A stretch of DNA of 18,369 nt from Desulfobulbaceae bacterium UBA5173 (GCA_002413355.1 DHWV01000015.1:3491-21859); one strand, 5' to 3'. Positions 6,000-13,480 are shown, numbered from the stretch's first letter. A program made the numbers and translations. Notes: generated by a model from the letters alone, not told the origin.

Positions 6000-6347
6000 T
6001 CAGCGCTTCGGCCCTTTGCGTGTCCTGGCATTGGTCTTGGTCCGCTGGCCCCGGCAGGGAAGCCCCTGGCGATGGCGGCGGCCCCGGTAGGTGCCGAGAT
6101 CGACCAGCCGCTTGATGTCCATGGCCACCTCGCGCCGCTTGTCGCCCTCGACGACATGCTCGGCCTCGATGATCAGTCTGATGCGGTTTACGTCATCACC
6201 GCTCAGGTCATCAGAATTCATCTGGTAGGGCAGATCGGCCTTGTCCAGAATTTTCCGGGCGGAAGTGAGACCTATGCCGTAAATATAGGTCAGCGCCCTG
6301 TCCATATGCTTGTTCCGTGGTAAGTCAACCCCTGCTATGCGTGCCAA
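6000..6347 (-). CDS. rpsM: 30S ribosomal protein S13 (uS13)
   Basis: A 115-residue uS13, in the head of the small subunit, contacting the P-site tRNA and the B1 bridges. The conserved opening M-A-R-I-A-G-V-D-L-P and the T-Y-I-Y-G-I-G helix-two-turns-helix start are present. The basic tail with T-N-A-R-T-R-K-G-P completes it. The start codon is TTG at 6347-6345, supported by AAGGAG 8 bases upstream; the next Met is residue 15, inside the conserved part. It opens the alpha-operon portion, 40 bases after rpmJ. Confidence 0.97.
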   Translation of the reverse strand: MARIAGVDLPRNKHMDRALTYIYGIGLTSARKILDKADLPYQMNSDDLSGDDVNRIRLIIEAEHVVEGDKRREVAMDIKRLVDLGTYRGRRHRQGLPCRGQRTKTNARTRKGPKR

Positions 6348-6387
6348 AACCCTGCTCCTTTTCGTCGCTGTTCCTGCCTAAGCGGAA

Positions 6388-6501
6388 TTATCCCTGCCGC
6401 TGCTTGTGCTTTGCGTTTTTGCAGGTGACCCGGACAACGCCCTTGCGTTTGTGGATCCTGCATTCGCTGCATATCTTCTTGACAGATGCTCGTACCTTCA
6501 T
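6388..6501 (-). CDS. rpmJ: 50S ribosomal protein L36 (bL36), zinc-ribbon form
   Basis: A 37-residue bL36, the smallest ribosomal protein in most bacteria. It opens M-K-V-R-A-S-V-K-K-I-C and ends K-H-K-Q-R-Q-G before a TAA at 6390-6388. The zinc-binding set C11-x2-C14-x12-C27-x4-H32 is complete, making this the C+ paralogue that zinc-limited cells often swap for a C- version. The ATG at 6501 has AAAGGA about 10 bases upstream. It lies between infA (34-base gap) and rpsM (40-base gap), the classical position. Confidence 0.97.
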   Translation of the reverse strand: MKVRASVKKICSECRIHKRKGVVRVTCKNAKHKQRQG

Positions 6502-6535
6502 ACCTTGTGTTTCCTTTCTTGTCCTGACGGGATTG

Positions 6536-6775
6536 TCATTTTGCCCTGCCGCCGCCGCCCTTGGCGCGGAATGTCACGCGGCCCCTGGTCAAATCGTAGG
6601 GAGAAAGCTCAACCGTCACCCGGTCACCCGGCAATATCTTGATGTAGTGCATACGCATCTTGCCAGAGATATGGGCTAAAACCTTATGTCCGTTGTCCAG
6701 CTCCACTCGGAACATCGCGTTGGGCAGTGGCTCGATGATCGTGCCTTCGACTTCAATGGCCTCTTCTTTCGCCAT
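6536..6775 (-). CDS. infA: translation initiation factor IF-1
   Basis: A 79-residue IF-1, an OB-fold protein that occupies the 30S A site during initiation. It starts M-A-K-E-E-A-I-E-V-E-G and contains N-A-M-F-R-V-E-L, V-L-A-H-I-S-G-K-M-R and the closing Y-D-L-T-R-G-R-V-T-F-R. The usual protein ends near residue 72; here a short G-G-G-G-R-A-K tail is added. The ATG at 6775 is chosen over upstream in-frame alternatives because it gives the family N-terminus and has GGATGG about 6 bases before it. It follows map by 51 bases. Confidence 0.97.
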   Translation of the reverse strand: MAKEEAIEVEGTIIEPLPNAMFRVELDNGHKVLAHISGKMRMHYIKILPGDRVTVELSPYDLTRGRVTFRAKGGGGRAK

Positions 6776-6807
6776 ATTTATCCATCCAATAATGAAAGTT
6801 GCAAGCG

Positions 6808-6832
6808 AAAAACAAAAAAAAGCCATTCAGGC
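6808..6832 (-). other. T8-G-T5 tract at the map stop codon
   Basis: On the minus strand a run of eight T (6821-6814), one G and five T (6812-6808) begins 5 bases past the map TGA. It is preceded by only a 3-bp stem (GCC/GGC around a 5-base loop spanning the stop). The stem is too weak for a normal terminator, so this is at most a pause or partial attenuation site before infA. Confidence 0.3.
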
Positions 6833-7621
6833 CGTCTTTTCCCCTTCCCGCCTGCTCAATACCAACGGCCCCGCCGCCGTCGCCGCCACCGAATGCTCGA
6901 AATGCGCTGATAGCCTGCGGTCCGCTGTAACTACCGTCCAGCCATCCTTCAGCATTTTAACTTTGTGTGTTCCGGCGTTAACCATCGGTTCAATAGCCAG
7001 CACCATGCCCTCGACAATTCGCGGTGACCGTTTGTCGGTTTGCACATAATTTGGCACTTCTGGGCCTTCATGCAGACTGGTGCCAATACCATGTCCAACA
7101 AATTCCCGCACAACAGAATACCCGTGCTGTTCCGCATGGTGCTGAATTGCTCTGGAAATGTCAGAAATTCTGTTGCCCACCCGAACCTGCCGGATGCCCA
7201 ACTCCAGTGCCTGCCGAGTCACATCAAGAAGTTGCTGATGTTTTTCGGAAATACTGCCAACAGGAACGGTAATCGCCGAATCGCCGTAATACCCTTTAAA
7301 TAGGGTACCAAAATCTAAGGAAACAATGTCGCCTTCCTGCACTTTGACTTTTTTTGAGGCAATGCCATGCACCACCACTTCATTGACTGAAACGCAGAGG
7401 TTTCCGGGAAAACCTCGGTAGCCTCGAAACGCGGGAATCGCACCGTAATCCCGGCAATATTCCTCAGCCCAGCGATCCATCTGCATCGTGGTGATACCGG
7501 GACCGATGTTGTCAGCCAACATTTTCAACGCGCCAGCCGCAATGCGGTTAGCCTGACGCATCACCTCAATCTGAGCGGGAGTCTTGACAATAATTTCCTT
7601 CTCGCTGCTCAACGACTTCAA
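6827..7621 (-). CDS. map: type I methionine aminopeptidase
   Basis: A 264-residue cytosolic metalloprotease that removes the initiator methionine from nascent proteins. The complete set of metal and catalytic residues of the family is visible: H85 (V-V-V-H-G-I), D103 (S-L-D-F-G), D114 (Y-G-D-S-A), H177 (V-G-H-G-I-G), E211 (A-I-E-P-M) and E242 (F-E-H-S-V). No N-terminal zinc-finger extension is present. The start is uncertain: a TTG at 7621 overlaps the secY TGA (TTGA), a second TTG is at 7612, and there is no ATG before residue 21. AAGGG lies close upstream. It is translationally coupled to secY. Confidence 0.95.
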   Translation of the reverse strand: MKSLSSEKEIIVKTPAQIEVMRQANRIAAGALKMLADNIGPGITTMQMDRWAEEYCRDYGAIPAFRGYRGFPGNLCVSVNEVVVHGIASKKVKVQEGDIVSLDFGTLFKGYYGDSAITVPVGSISEKHQQLLDVTRQALELGIRQVRVGNRISDISRAIQHHAEQHGYSVVREFVGHGIGTSLHEGPEVPNYVQTDKRSPRIVEGMVLAIEPMVNAGTHKVKMLKDGWTVVTADRRLSAHFEHSVAATAAGPLVLSRREGEKTA

Positions 7622-8919
7622 CGCCCTTTGATTTTTGCGCTTTTCATGAAGCCTTCGTAATTGCGCATGACGAGATGCGACTGCACTTTTGCAATCGTGT
7701 CAATCGCCACGCCGACGACAATCAGCAGGGCCGTGCCGCCGAAATAAAACGGCACGTTGAAGCGATGAATCAGCACCGTCGGCAGAACACAGACAGCGGC
7801 CAGATAAGCAGCACCGACCACAGTCAGTCGGATCAGCACCTTGTCAATAAATTCAGCTGATTTCTTGCCAGGCCGGATACCAGGAATGTAGCCGCCGTTC
7901 TTCTTCAAATTTTCCGCCACTTCGTCGGGATTGAACGTCACCGCCGTGTAGAAGAAACAAAAGAAAACGATCATGCCGACATCCAGAATGTAGTAATACA
8001 GCGAACCAGGCGACATGGCCGCCGACATCTGCTTCACCCAGTTAATCTGGATGAAGTTGCCGATGGTGGCCGGAAACATCATGATCGACGAGGCGAAGAT
8101 GGGCGGAATCACACCTGCGATGTTAATCTTCAGCGGCAGATGAGAGGACTGGCCGCCATACACCCGCCTGCCCACTACCCGTTTAGCATACTGCACCGGA
8201 ATCCGACGCTGTGCAGTTTCAAAATAAACCACCACAGCAATCACGCCAAACATCATGGCCAACAAGAACGGCACAATAATGAAGGGAATTTGACCGGACT
8301 GAATGATCTGAATCGCGTTGACCACCGCCGCTGGCATTCTGGCAATAATTCCCGCATAAATGATCATCGAGATGCCGTTACCGATGCCCCGCTCGGTCAT
8401 CTGCTCGCCCAGCCACATGATAAATGACGTGCCGGAGGTCAAGGTCAACACCGTCATTAGCTTGAACTGAAGCCCTGGATGCAGAACAATCGGCACACCG
8501 CCCGGCGAAGTCATGCTCTCCAGGCCCGTGGCGATGAAAAAACCTTGCACCAAAGCCAAGCCGACCGTGCCGAAACGCGTGTATGTCGTGATCTTGCGCT
8601 GTCCGGCAGCTCCGTCCTTCTTCAGGCTCTCTAACTGCGGAATGACCACTGTCATGAGCTGAATAATAATGGAGGCCGAAATGTAGGGCATTATGCCCAA
8701 CGCAAAGATGGAGAAATTGTGCAGCGCACCGCCGGAGAACATGTTGAACATGCCGAACAGTGTGCTGGCGTTCTGAGCGAAAAACGCCGCCAGCGCTTCG
8801 CCGTTGATGCCGGGCGTGGGGATTTGCACTCCCATCCGGTAAACCAGCAGCATCAGGAGAGTAAAAAACGCCCTCTTACGAAGCTCAGGAATGTTTGCTG
8901 CGCTGGCAAGTCCGCTCAT
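7618..8919 (-). CDS. secY: preprotein translocase subunit SecY
   Basis: A 433-residue SecY, the channel of the Sec translocon in the inner membrane. About ten hydrophobic segments are visible. Family motifs include M-P-Y-I-S-A-S-I-I-I-Q near 77-87, E-R-G-I-G-N-G-I-S near 176-184, the cytoplasmic loop around A-Q-R-R-I-P-V-Q-Y-A, F-N-P-D-E-V-A-E-N and G-G-T-A-L-L-I-V-V-G-V near 394-404. The ATG at 8919 was chosen over an open upstream extension because AAGGAG stands 7 bases before it and M-S-G-L fits the family. It begins 4 bases after the rplO stop. No adk gene separates it from map. Confidence 0.98.
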   Translation of the reverse strand: MSGLASAANIPELRKRAFFTLLMLLVYRMGVQIPTPGINGEALAAFFAQNASTLFGMFNMFSGGALHNFSIFALGIMPYISASIIIQLMTVVIPQLESLKKDGAAGQRKITTYTRFGTVGLALVQGFFIATGLESMTSPGGVPIVLHPGLQFKLMTVLTLTSGTSFIMWLGEQMTERGIGNGISMIIYAGIIARMPAAVVNAIQIIQSGQIPFIIVPFLLAMMFGVIAVVVYFETAQRRIPVQYAKRVVGRRVYGGQSSHLPLKINIAGVIPPIFASSIMMFPATIGNFIQINWVKQMSAAMSPGSLYYYILDVGMIVFFCFFYTAVTFNPDEVAENLKKNGGYIPGIRPGKKSAEFIDKVLIRLTVVGAAYLAAVCVLPTVLIHRFNVPFYFGGTALLIVVGVAIDTIAKVQSHLVMRNYEGFMKSAKIKGR

Positions 8920-8923
8920 GGTC

Positions 8924-9367
8924 TCACTCCTTGACCGAGCCTCCGGCGGCGACAATTTTGTCCTTTGCGCCTTGGCTGACTTTATCCACTTCAACGGTCA
9001 CGGATTTGCTAATCTCGCCGTTAGCCAGCACTTTGATCAAGCTGCTGTCTTTGCCGCCGATCAGCCCTGCTGCCAGCAAAGCTTCCCGATTGACCACCGA
9101 ACCTGCCTCAAAGCGGTCGAGATCAGACAGGGTGATGATCACATATTCCTTCTTGAACGGATTAGTGAAGCCCACCTTGGGCAAACGACGATGCAGCGGC
9201 ATTTGGCCGCCCTCGAAGCCGGACTTCATTGAAAATCCAGTCCGAGCCTTTGCGCCCTTGTGACCCTTGCCTGCGGTCTTGCCATGTCCTGTGCCTTGAC
9301 CGCGGCCAATCCGTTTCGGCTGCCTACGGGAGCCTTCAGTCGGCGAAAGATTGTTCAGCTTCAGCAT
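8924..9367 (-). CDS. rplO: 50S ribosomal protein L15 (uL15)
   Basis: A 147-residue uL15, a late-assembling large-subunit protein with a long N-terminal extension that threads into 23S rRNA. Seen: the start L-N-N-L-S-P-T-E-G-S-R, the Gly-rich R-I-G-R-G-Q-G-T-G-H-G-K-T-A-G-K-G-H-K-G block, and F-E-G-G-Q-M-P-L-H-R-R-L-P-K. The ATG at 9367 overlaps the rpmD stop by 7 bases (9361-9367), and an AGGA lies upstream inside rpmD, so the two are probably translationally coupled. Confidence 0.98.
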   Translation of the reverse strand: MLKLNNLSPTEGSRRQPKRIGRGQGTGHGKTAGKGHKGAKARTGFSMKSGFEGGQMPLHRRLPKVGFTNPFKKEYVIITLSDLDRFEAGSVVNREALLAAGLIGGKDSSLIKVLANGEISKSVTVEVDKVSQGAKDKIVAAGGSVKE

Positions 9368-9549
9368 TGTTGTTCCTCCACCCGCACGAGATGCTGGACT
9401 TTTCTGATCATTCCTCTGATCTCAGGGGTGTTCTTCCTGATGACGGTTTTCTGCATCTTTGTCAGTCCCAAGCCGATCAAGGTGGCGCGGATTTTCTCGG
9501 TGCTGCCGATGCCGCTCTTGATTTGGGTTATCGCCACTGTGTCGCTCAT
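9361..9549 (-). CDS. rpmD: 50S ribosomal protein L30 (uL30)
   Basis: A 62-residue uL30, a small single-domain protein of the large subunit. The I-T-Q-I-K-S-G-I-G opening strand, the L-I-G-L-G-L-T-K-M-Q-K-T-V segment and the closing helix with G-M-I-R-K-V-Q-H-L-V are typical. The ATG at 9549 is 38 bases after rpsE, and the 3' end overlaps rplO. Length and position between rpsE and rplO match the usual spc order. Confidence 0.97.
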   Translation of the reverse strand: MSDTVAITQIKSGIGSTEKIRATLIGLGLTKMQKTVIRKNTPEIRGMIRKVQHLVRVEEQQC

Positions 9550-9587
9550 GATTCAACCTGTTGTTGTGAAAAAAATCGCGCAGCGTC

Positions 9588-10100
9588 TCAGGCCGCCAGC
9601 TCTTCCGCCGACAGTCCCCGCAAGCTGGCGATCTCCTCCACGGAGCGCAGCCGCCGCAGACCGTCCATGGTCGCTTTGACCATGTTGTGCGGATTGTTGG
9701 AACCTTGACATTTGGTCAGAATATTCTGCACTCCGGCTGCCTCCAGCACGGCACGAACAGGACCGCCTGCGATAACACCGGTGCCGTCAGAAGCGGGCCT
9801 GAGCATCACTTTGCCGGATTTGAACTTGCCGTCCACATAATGTGGAATGGAAACCTCGGTCATCGCGATTTTCTGCATGTCCTTGCGGGCACGCTCTACG
9901 CCTTTTCGTATGGCATCAGGCACTTGATTCGCCTTGCCAAGCCCCTGCCCCACCTTGCCCTTGCCGTCGCCAACCACGACGATGGCACTGAAGCTAAAGC
10001 GGCGACCGCCTTTCACAACTTTGGCGACGCGGTTAATATAGACGATCTTTTCGATCAGTTCGTCCTGATTGCCTTCTTTGGCACGTTTCAAGTCAGCCAA
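9588..10100 (-). CDS. rpsE: 30S ribosomal protein S5 (uS5)
   Basis: A 170-residue uS5, in the small-subunit body beside S4 and important for decoding fidelity and the mRNA entry channel. The N-terminal dsRBD-like fold is seen as I-N-R-V-A-K-V-V-K-G-G-R-R-F-S-F (about 22-37), followed by V-V-V-G-D-G-K-G-K-V-G and the G-S-N-N-P-H-N-M-V-K-A-T motif. The start codon is TTG at 10100-10098 with GGAGGTG close upstream; no ATG lies between the rplR stop and this codon. Non-ATG initiation is therefore firm. Confidence 0.98.
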   Translation of the reverse strand: MADLKRAKEGNQDELIEKIVYINRVAKVVKGGRRFSFSAIVVVGDGKGKVGQGLGKANQVPDAIRKGVERARKDMQKIAMTEVSIPHYVDGKFKSGKVMLRPASDGTGVIAGGPVRAVLEAAGVQNILTKCQGSNNPHNMVKATMDGLRRLRSVEEIASLRGLSAEELAA

Positions 10101-10133
10101 GAAACACCTCCGCTCTGGTGAATTTTTCCTAGA

Positions 10134-10499
10134 TTACAGGTTCAGGCCGCCTTGGCGGGCACCGTCCGCGAGCGCCTTGATCCGACCGTGATACAGATTG
10201 CCGCCCCGGTCAAACACCACCTTGTCGATTCCGGCCGCCAACGCACGCTTTGCCGCCATCTCGCCCACTTTGCCGGCTTGAGCGACTTTGCCCTTCAGGT
10301 CAGCAGCATTAAATTCTTTGTCCTCGGTGGACATAGAGACAAGCGTGTGCTGCTTAGTGTCGTCGATGATCTGCACGTAAATATGACGGTTGCTGCGGAA
10401 AACACGCATTCTCGGACGCTCCGGAGTTCCGGCGATCTTTGTGCGTATCCTTCTGATCCGCTTGTTCCGCGCTGTCAGCTTGATGCTTTGCTTTGCCAT
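10134..10499 (-). CDS. rplR: 50S ribosomal protein L18 (uL18)
   Basis: A 121-residue uL18, which binds 5S rRNA in the central protuberance together with L5. The basic N-terminus (A-R-N-K-R-I-R-R-I-R), G-T-P-E-R-P-R-M-R-V-F-R-S-N-R-H-I-Y, V-V-F-D-R-G-G-N-L-Y-H-G-R-I and the terminal A-R-Q-G-G-L-N-L are family signatures. The ATG at 10499 has GAAGG/AAGGATG sequences upstream. It lies between rplF (44-base gap) and rpsE (33-base gap). Confidence 0.98.
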   Translation of the reverse strand: MAKQSIKLTARNKRIRRIRTKIAGTPERPRMRVFRSNRHIYVQIIDDTKQHTLVSMSTEDKEFNAADLKGKVAQAGKVGEMAAKRALAAGIDKVVFDRGGNLYHGRIKALADGARQGGLNL

Positions 10500-10543
10500 G
10501 ATGCCTTCACTTCATCCTTCTTGAGTTGTCTGAAGCCGGAGCT

Positions 10544-11098
10544 TTATTTCTTTTTTCCGCCCTTTGCGCCGGATTTGCCCGCCTTGCGAACAATATGTTC
10601 GTCAGCATAGCGAATGCCTTTGCCCTTGTACGGCTCAGGTTTGCGGATGTCTCGAATCGTGGCTGCAGTCTGGCCTACCTGCTCCTTGTCAATACCGGAG
10701 ATGGTGATGTTATTGCTTTTGTCCACGACGGCGGTGATGCCTGCGGGCAGCTTGAACTCAACCGGCACCGAGTAACCAACATTGAGAGTCAGCTTTGCGC
10801 CATCCGCAGCAGCGCGGTATCCCACGCCCTCGACCGCCAAGACTTTCTCAAAACCTTTATCCACTCCGGCAACCATGTTTCTCACCAAGGTGCGAGTGAG
10901 ACCCCAGTACGCTGAGACCTGCCGCCCGCCGCCTTTCGGCGTGAAAACTAACTGGTCGTCCTGCTGCTCCACCTCGATTTCCGGGCGAATGCTTCGCTCC
11001 AGCGTCCCCTTCTTGCCAGTGACTTTGATCCGGGTGCCTTGTATCTCAACCTTGACTCCGCCGGGCAGAACCACAGGTGCTTTTCCAATTCGTGACAT
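10544..11098 (-). CDS. rplF: 50S ribosomal protein L6 (uL6)
   Basis: A 184-residue uL6, near the sarcin-ricin loop and the L7/L12 stalk base. It has two duplicated domains. The opening M-S-R-I-G-K-A-P-V, the G-V-G-Y-R-A mid-section and the closing I-R-x-P-E-P-Y-K-G-K-G-I-R-Y-A-D-E are diagnostic, followed by a lysine-rich tail. The ATG at 11098 is used, with AGGAG a few bases upstream; the frame is open for 18 codons further back into rpsH, but that would break the family N-terminus. Confidence 0.98.
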   Translation of the reverse strand: MSRIGKAPVVLPGGVKVEIQGTRIKVTGKKGTLERSIRPEIEVEQQDDQLVFTPKGGGRQVSAYWGLTRTLVRNMVAGVDKGFEKVLAVEGVGYRAAADGAKLTLNVGYSVPVEFKLPAGITAVVDKSNNITISGIDKEQVGQTAATIRDIRKPEPYKGKGIRYADEHIVRKAGKSGAKGGKKK

Positions 11099-11126
11099 TT
11101 TGTATTCTCCTCTCAGGCCGACTGGC

Positions 11127-11525
11127 TCACCATACTTCACAAAGCAGCTCACCGCCCACGTTCAGCCTGCGAGCCTCGCGATCAGAGATCACACCCTTGG
11201 AGGTGGTCAGAATGCCGAGTCCGAGTCCGCTCATCACCTTGGGAACATCCTGACTTTTCCGATACTGACGCAAACCAGGTTTGGACACCCGGCGGATGCC
11301 GGTAATGACCTGCTCGCGGCGCGGACCGTATTTGAGTTCAATCCTGATGGCACCTTGAACACCCTCCTGCATCAGCTGGAAGTCCTTGATGTATCCCTCT
11401 TTTTTCAGCACTTCGGCCACGTTGACCTTTAGCTGCGACTGCGGGATTTCCACCGTGTCAAAATTTGCCCGCACAGCATTGCGGATTCTGGTCAGAAAAT
11501 CCGCCAGCGGATCACTCATAGACAT
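11127..11525 (-). CDS. rpsH: 30S ribosomal protein S8 (uS8)
   Basis: A 132-residue uS8, a primary binder of the 16S central domain; in E. coli it also represses the spc operon at the L5 start. Seen: M-S-D-P-L-A-D-F-L-T-R-I-R-N-A, V-A-E-V-L-K-K-E-G-Y-I, the R-V-S-K-P-G-L-R segment, G-L-G-I-L-T-T-S-K-G-V and the closing G-G-E-L-L-C-E-V-W. Two in-frame ATG codons stand at 11525 and 11519; GAGGT spacing of 8 bases favours the first. Confidence 0.97.
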   Translation of the reverse strand: MSMSDPLADFLTRIRNAVRANFDTVEIPQSQLKVNVAEVLKKEGYIKDFQLMQEGVQGAIRIELKYGPRREQVITGIRRVSKPGLRQYRKSQDVPKVMSGLGLGILTTSKGVISDREARRLNVGGELLCEVW

Positions 11526-11577
11526 CTGAATCTACCTCTGTGAAATAGGATGCGATTTATAACCTGACTCCGGCGGT

Positions 11578-11763
11578 TCACCAGCTCGACTTCGTCACGC
11601 CTGTAACCTTGCCTTCTGAGGCCAGCTTGCGGAAGCAGAGCCTACAGCAGCCGAATTTCCTCAAATATCCCCGTGGCCGCCCGCAGAGTTTGCACCGGTT
11701 GTAGGCCCGTACTTCAAACTTCTGCTTCCGTCCTGCCTTGGCAATCAATGATTTTTTCGCCAT
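11578..11763 (-). CDS. rpsN: 30S ribosomal protein S14 (uS14), type Z
   Basis: A 61-residue zinc-binding (type Z) uS14, in the small-subunit head. The zinc set is C24-x2-C27-x12-C40-x2-C43, with a further Cys39 beside it. The protein is much shorter than the about 100-residue zinc-free form found in enteric bacteria. The ending T-G-V-T-K-S-S-W is typical. The ATG at 11763 has GGAG about 9 bases upstream. It sits between rplE and rpsH, as in most bacteria that keep the short form. Confidence 0.98.
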   Translation of the reverse strand: MAKKSLIAKAGRKQKFEVRAYNRCKLCGRPRGYLRKFGCCRLCFRKLASEGKVTGVTKSSW

Positions 11764-11792
11764 TGAAAAAGTCTCCAGCTGTAGTTTTCGCC

Positions 11793-12365
11793 TTACTGGC
11801 CGCTCTTCCCGTCTTCAGCCTTTTGCTGCTGACGAAACGGCATTCCCAACATGGCCAGCAGAGCGCGGCTTTCGTCGTCGGTCTTGGCAGTGGTGACGAT
11901 GGTGATGTTCAACCCTCTGATCTTGTCGATTTTGTCGTAGTCGATCTCAGGGAAAATGATATGCTCTTTCACGCCCATCGAAAAGTTGCCGCTTCCGTCA
12001 AACCCTTTGGCGGAAATGCCCCGGAAATCACGCACGCGCGGTAGGGCGATGTTGATCAGTTTGGACAGAAAATCATACATCCTGTCCTTGCGCAGCGTCA
12101 CGCAGGCACCAATGGGCATTCCTTCGCGCAGCTTGAAGGTGGCAATAGATTTGCGCGCCTTCGTCACCACAGCTTTCTGCCCGGCGATCATGGTCAGCTC
12201 GCCTGCGGCCTTCTCGACGATTTTTGGATTCTGCACAGCCTCGCCCAGCCCCATATTGAGAACTATTTTCTCAATCTTCGGAATCTGAAGCGGGTTGATA
12301 TATCCGAACTCCTTCTGGAGCTGCGGCCTGCACGAGCTTGCGTACAGTTCCTTCATTGTGGCCAT
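11793..12365 (-). CDS. rplE: 50S ribosomal protein L5 (uL5)
   Basis: A 190-residue uL5, a 5S rRNA-binding protein that also contacts the P-site tRNA. Seen: P-K-I-E-K-I-V-L-N-M-G-L-G-E-A, the A-G-Q-K-A-V-V-T-K-A-R-K-S-I-A-T-F-K-L-R block, A-L-P-R-V-R-D-F-R-G-I, and F-P-E-I-D-Y-D-K-I. The family normally ends shortly after L-G-M-P-F-R near residue 178; here a polar tail of about 11 residues is added. The ATG at 12365 is preceded by GGAG. Confidence 0.98.
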   Translation of the reverse strand: MATMKELYASSCRPQLQKEFGYINPLQIPKIEKIVLNMGLGEAVQNPKIVEKAAGELTMIAGQKAVVTKARKSIATFKLREGMPIGACVTLRKDRMYDFLSKLINIALPRVRDFRGISAKGFDGSGNFSMGVKEHIIFPEIDYDKIDKIRGLNITIVTTAKTDDESRALLAMLGMPFRQQQKAEDGKSGQ

Positions 12366-12399
12366 TCTCTATTGCTCCGTCCTGTAACCGGCAGATTGC

Positions 12400-12738
12400 T
12401 TACTTCCCAGATTTGGTCAAAGTGGCACCGCATTTCTTGCAGACCCGAACTTTCGTGCCGTCCTCAAGGAACTTTTTCCCTGTGCGGACAGTTTTCGCGC
12501 ACTCAGGGCAGACAAGCATGATGTTTGAGATGTGAATGGATGCCTCTTTTTTGACGATCTCGCCGGGCTGCTGGGCACTGGCGGCTTTCTGATGTTTGGT
12601 GATCATGTTGATGCGCTCGACCACCGCCCGGCTGGCTGCCCGGTCAATTGTGAGTATCTTGCCGACCCGGCCTTTGTCCTTGCCGACAATCACTTCAACC
12701 TGATCGTTCTTCTGCAAACTTGTCTGTCCCTGCCGCAT
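12400..12738 (-). CDS. rplX: 50S ribosomal protein L24 (uL24) with a cysteine ribbon
   Basis: A 112-residue uL24, an assembly-initiating protein near the exit tunnel. The KOW motif region (V-E-V-I-V-G-K-D-K-G-R-V-G-K-I) is at about 14-28. The C-terminal half has a four-cysteine ribbon C77-P-E-C80 ... C100-K-K-C103, which many L24 proteins have and E. coli lacks. The ATG at 12738 is chosen because it gives the family N-terminus and has GAGGAT upstream; the frame is open further back into rplN. Confidence 0.97.
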   Translation of the reverse strand: MRQGQTSLQKNDQVEVIVGKDKGRVGKILTIDRAASRAVVERINMITKHQKAASAQQPGEIVKKEASIHISNIMLVCPECAKTVRTGKKFLEDGTKVRVCKKCGATLTKSGK

Positions 12739-12775
12739 CTTGCTATCCTCGTATCCTGACCAGCATTTCTGTTTT

Positions 12776-13144
12776 TTACAGCACTTCCGGCGCAAGCGAT
12801 ATGATCTTCATGAAGCCGAGCGACCGCAGCTCACGGGCAACCGGCCCGAAAATGCGCGTGCCCACCGGCTCGCCGCTTCCTGCCAGCAGCACGGCTGCGT
12901 TGTCGTCAAAACGGACAGTGGTGTTTTCCGGGCGACTGATCTCTTTAGTCGTTCGCACCACAACGGCGTTCATCACGTCGCCCTTCTTGACTTTGGCATT
13001 GGGGATGGCCTCTTTGACCGTGACCACGATCACGTCGCCGATGCTGGCATAACGGCGGCGGGTGCCGCCGAGCACCCGGATGCAGAGCACTTCCTTGGCT
13101 CCTGAATTGTCAGCGACATTCAGTCTGCTTTCTGTTTGGATCAT
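12776..13144 (-). CDS. rplN: 50S ribosomal protein L14 (uL14)
   Basis: A 122-residue uL14, an interface protein that forms inter-subunit bridge B8 and is the docking site for silencing factor RsfS in other bacteria. The opening M-I-Q-T-E-S-R-L-N-V-A-D-N-S-G-A-K, the G-D-V-I-V-V-T-V-K-E-A segment, V-V-V-R-T-T-K and R-I-F-G-P-V-A-R-E-L-R are nearly invariant. The length equals the family standard. The ATG at 13144 has only a weak Shine-Dalgarno (GTGAGA). It begins the spc portion. Confidence 0.98.
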   Translation of the reverse strand: MIQTESRLNVADNSGAKEVLCIRVLGGTRRRYASIGDVIVVTVKEAIPNAKVKKGDVMNAVVVRTTKEISRPENTTVRFDDNAAVLLAGSGEPVGTRIFGPVARELRSLGFMKIISLAPEVL

Positions 13145-13187
13145 AATTATATCTCACTTTGCGCTCGAAAGCCGTTGTCAATATCAA

Positions 13188-13448
13188 TCAAACGGCCCGC
13201 TGGACAATGGTCCTGACCAGCCAGCGTTTGTGCCTAGAAAGCGGCCGACATTCCTCAATCAGAACGGTGTCGCCGACCTGACAGGTGTTGGCCTCATCGT
13301 GAGCCATGTAACTCACCCGGCGGCGGATGTACTTACCATACAGCTTATGCTTGATTTTCCGCTCAACGGTGACGACCACCGTCTTGTCCATGCTGCTGCT
13401 TTTCACACAGCCCAGCTGGGTTTTCCTTGTGCTTGAATTCTCGCTCAT
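13188..13448 (-). CDS. rpsQ: 30S ribosomal protein S17 (uS17)
   Basis: An 86-residue uS17, an OB-fold protein binding the 5' domain of 16S rRNA. Seen: G-C-V-K-S-S-S-M-D-K-T-V-V-V-T-V-E-R-K near residues 12-30, H-K-L-Y-G-K-Y-I, the A-H-D-E-A-N region, V-G-D-T-V-L-I-E-E-C-R-P-L-S and K-R-W-L-V. The ATG at 13448 gives the family N-terminus after a short polar leader; the frame is open a long way upstream inside rpmC and rplP, which is a shadow. Only a weak GGATCAGAGA precedes the start. Confidence 0.97.
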   Translation of the reverse strand: MSENSSTRKTQLGCVKSSSMDKTVVVTVERKIKHKLYGKYIRRRVSYMAHDEANTCQVGDTVLIEECRPLSRHKRWLVRTIVQRAV

Positions 13449-13480
13449 TGTCTCTGATCCGGTGCTTGGATTCTCCACGG

